41,307 nt of DNA from Phytophthora quininea (taxonomy: Eukaryota; Oomycota; Peronosporomycetes; Peronosporales; Peronosporaceae), in NCBI GenBank assembly GCA_011947345.1, contig JAAVTG010000503.1:1-41307 (forward strand), in the 5' to 3' direction. Below are positions 39,022 through 41,307 of the stretch, piece after piece. Under the pieces are notes generated by a model. That model worked only from the letters and a program-made list of their open reading frames with translations, was not told the DNA's origin and searched no databases. The position numbers and the translations under genes were made by a program. Each line of letters opens with the position of its first letter. Within the stretch, counting starts at the first letter, position 1.

Positions 39022-40096
39022 ATGAAAGCGTTCAACACCTTTGCGCGTCTGCAGGAGGGAGTCTACCGCTTCTCTCGAGGCGGCAATTCGCGCAAAACCT
39101 CCGGACCGAACGTGACTATCGTGGGTGGCGTGCATGGCAACGAACGCATTGGCGTCGAGGTGCTGGACACGCTCCGTCTCGCCCTGCTGAACGCTACGCC
39201 GCTATCCGTGGCCGACAGTCTGTTCCCATTGATCTCCAGCGGCTCCGTGACGCTCGTGTACGGCAACCCGAGAGCGCAGCGCATCGGCAAGAGAGGCAGC
39301 GAGCCCCACGCTGATCTGAACCGCTGCTTCCCTCAAGACCTGCGCTCCAAAGAGGTGCCGACTGGGACGACCTATGAGCAGCAACGCGCGAAGGAGTTGG
39401 CAACTCTGTTCGCAGAGAGCGACTTGCTGCTGGACTTGCACTCGACCAACAAACCATCGCCGCCGTTTGTGAGACTGTCGGGGCACCAGACAGTGCCGCC
39501 CAAGCTGTGGACGATCTCGGGTCGCCTGCCAACGAAGATGCTGCTGCTTGACCCCAAGCACCTCATCGCAGACGGAAACGTGGCGTTGACGGACGAGTTT
39601 GTCGGGGTACATGGAGGCATGGGGGTGTGTTATGAGAGTGGTGTGGCCAGCGATCTATCGCAGAACAAAATCGACAGCATCACGCGCAGTGTGCTGCAAA
39701 TGCTGCGTGTTGACATGCAGTCGATCGAGTTCACAAACGCCTCGGGGCAGACGAGAACGAGTGAAAGTGTCGAAGGTGAGGAAGTAGCGGCAGAGAATAC
39801 TGCACGCGACGTGTACGAGGTCACAGAGGTGTTCAAGCTGACCAGCGACGGTTTCCGTTGGGCGGATGGAGTTGGAGAAGAGAACTTCCAGCGGATTCAA
39901 GCAGACCAACCGATTGGCTTCGTCGGCGGTAAACCGTTTAAGGTCGGCTACGACTCGCTCATTGTATTTCCGAAAATCCCGTCGCTCTGGAAAGTAGATG
40001 CGTAAGTATTCCACGTGCTCGAATGCTCTAATCACTGTTAACTTAATATTTTTGTTCGTGTGTAGGCCTCTTGGGTGGCTCACGCGGCGTAAATGA
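39022..40096 (+). CDS. Aspartoacylase / AstE-AspA family zinc hydrolase
   Basis: Exons 39022-40001 and 40066-40096 joined over a GTAAGT...GTGTAG intron, 336 aa. Zn-binding motif GGVHGNERIGVEV (His, Glu), substrate residues DLNRCFP, third ligand LDLHSTNKPS, and catalytic context VCYESGVASD. The short second exon supplies the family-typical end PLGWLTRRK. Family members deacylate N-acyl-aspartate or N-succinyl-glutamate; which substrate is used here is not decided by the sequence. The C-terminal third carries an acidic insertion (SVEGEEVAAENTARD). No signal peptide. Confidence 0.9.
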
Positions 40097-40190
40097 GCAT
40101 GAACTAGCATTAGTATGTTGAAATTTCTCCGCAAGAACGTTCCAAAGGAGGCTTACCAATCAGGGGCGAGTTTGAAGAGTTAGGCAAGTA

Positions 40191-41221
40191 TCAGCGACGC
40201 CACGTGAATCTAATCGTAAGTTGCCCAATCATCTGCTGCGCCACTGTCGACCACTTTTCAAGCTTCGCCATCGCCTTCCCTGACTCGAGTTGCTTCCTGG
40301 CCATCTCGTAGCCGCTCTTGATACTGTCCGCCAAACCGCATACGTACAAGCCAGCACCAGCATTATAAGCGATCGTAACGCCGATAGGAGAATCACTTGC
40401 TGCACCACCGCCTCCCTGTAGCTCCTTGACAGTTACAGACGGCACTCCAATCTCTTCAGGACACAGTTCATAACGCTTAAGCGCAATCTCCTCGTCTTGG
40501 CGAATTTCAACAATTTGTGCTGGTCCCATCGAGTTCAACTCGTCCAACCCAGCACAATGTACCACCAGTCCGTGCTCCACTCCCAGCTTCAGTAAAGCTT
40601 CACCGAAAATGTCCAGCAATTCAGGTTTGTAGACACCGATAACAACGCGGTTCCAGCCCTTAGGAAGAAGCAATCGACCGACACAATTAAACACGGTGTA
40701 TACCAAGAGCCTTGCGCACAACATCCACGTGGCCCTGTATCGGATGGGAGTACGGCCCGTTGATCTGTGCGTACTCAAGACAAGGCATCCCTCTGCTGCG
40801 GATCAAGCATAGGCACCCCCAGCTTCTATAATATGTCTGCAGATCCAGACTTGCTCGATATTGATCTATTGCCGCGTTTGGCACACCGAAGCACCGCAAG
40901 AAACGGCAACAATTGCCGCAGCTGTCAAAAGTTCAATGTGTTCGCTCCATCACCTCCAGTGCCCACAATATCAAGAACAGGTTGTCCAAGCTGCTCGGAA
41001 TGGGACACAGCAACGGCTTGTGAACAAATGTACGAGGCAAAAGCAGCAATCTCAGTGGCTGTCTCGCCCTTGGCTGCAAGTAGTGCCAGCAACGCACCCA
41101 CCACTACAGGGTTCTTCGCACCTTCCGATGCAATATATCGTATCGTGAGCATAGCTTCCGGCCCCGTTAGATCCTCGCGAGCCACCAGCTTCTTCAGTAC
41201 GGTGTTAACAGGGCTACTCAT
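40191..41221 (-). pseudogene. trpD: Anthranilate phosphoribosyltransferase, damaged
   Basis: Second step of tryptophan synthesis (anthranilate + PRPP). ATG 41221 begins MSSPVNTVLKKLVAREDLTG; the N-terminal helical domain and VLDIVGTGGDGANTLNF (PRPP loop) are intact to 40925. The next 150 bases hold the expected KRGNRSISSKSGSAD anthranilate/PRPP motif and KLGVPMLDPQQRDAL, but in other frames, with an in-frame TAG at 40828-40826 and at least two further frame changes. From 40778 the frame is again good (VVRKALGIHRVFNCVGRLL) to the stop at 40191. Three or more lesions in a short stretch could be a pseudogene or local sequence error. Confidence 0.8.
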
Positions 41222-41307
41222 CTTTCCTAGTACTGATATCACTGATGGTTTTTGACACGTAATAAGAGTATTTTGGTGTTGTCTACTCACATTTATTTCT
41301 TGCCATT
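41222..41307. other. Upstream of trpD to window end
   Basis: An open frame continues upstream of ATG 41221 to a GTG at 41290, with a GTGAGT motif that could be a 5' splice site, so an upstream exon outside the window is possible. Confidence 0.35.

Overview
The window looks like nuclear DNA of an oomycete, most likely a Phytophthora-like peronosporalean. Support comes from compact GC-rich genes on both strands, short GT-AG introns of about 60-90 bases, oomycete-type Inr/FPR core promoters next to several start codons, a flagellar dynein assembly gene (DNAAF1), bacterial-type class II fructose-bisphosphate aldolase, and oomycete-style hAT, PIF/Harbinger and Helitron elements. No rRNA, tRNA or CRISPR was seen.

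Layout. 1-3.9 kb holds conserved housekeeping genes: complex I NDUFS8 (-), Pol I subunit A43 (+), a CAP-Gly/TBCC tubulin cofactor (-) and a GYPPQ-repeat protein (+). 4.1-7.1 kb is a cluster of five small Pro/His/Tyr-rich genes, apparently tandem duplicates. 7.5-9.5 kb is a type II membrane glycosyltransferase resembling RXYLT1/TMEM5 (-). 9.8-11.6 kb is a decayed hAT element. 11.8-14 kb holds a second GYPPQ-type gene between copies of a local repeat, then 0.9 kb with nothing recognised. 14.85-16.4 kb has a SWEET sugar transporter and an FKBP-type prolyl isomerase, followed by a broken coiled-coil gene (-).

17.3-35.6 kb is a duplication and transposon block. Three fructose-bisphosphate aldolase genes, identical as far as can be read, lie at 17.4 (+), 31.8 (-) and 34.5 kb (+). 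Copies 1 and 2 sit in 1.3 kb inverted arms around a 13 kb transposon island. The island holds a roughly 5 kb PIF/Harbinger unit (intact spliced transposase, Myb/SANT-like accessory protein and a SET-domain methyltransferase-like ORF between 20-bp inverted ends), a decayed hAT on the minus strand, and a third hAT split by a Helitron with a textbook 3' end. 36-41.3 kb returns to single-copy genes: DNAAF1, a MINPP-type histidine phosphatase, an aspartoacylase/AstE-like hydrolase and a damaged trpD.

Many otherwise well-conserved genes carry one-base displacements, often in homopolymers, while others (aldolase, SWEET, FKBP, MINPP, AstE-like, Harbinger transposase) are intact. Sequence error is the simplest explanation for most, but local pseudogenisation (trpD, the 16.4 kb gene) cannot be excluded. 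The most interesting unit is the Harbinger element carrying a SET-domain ORF.
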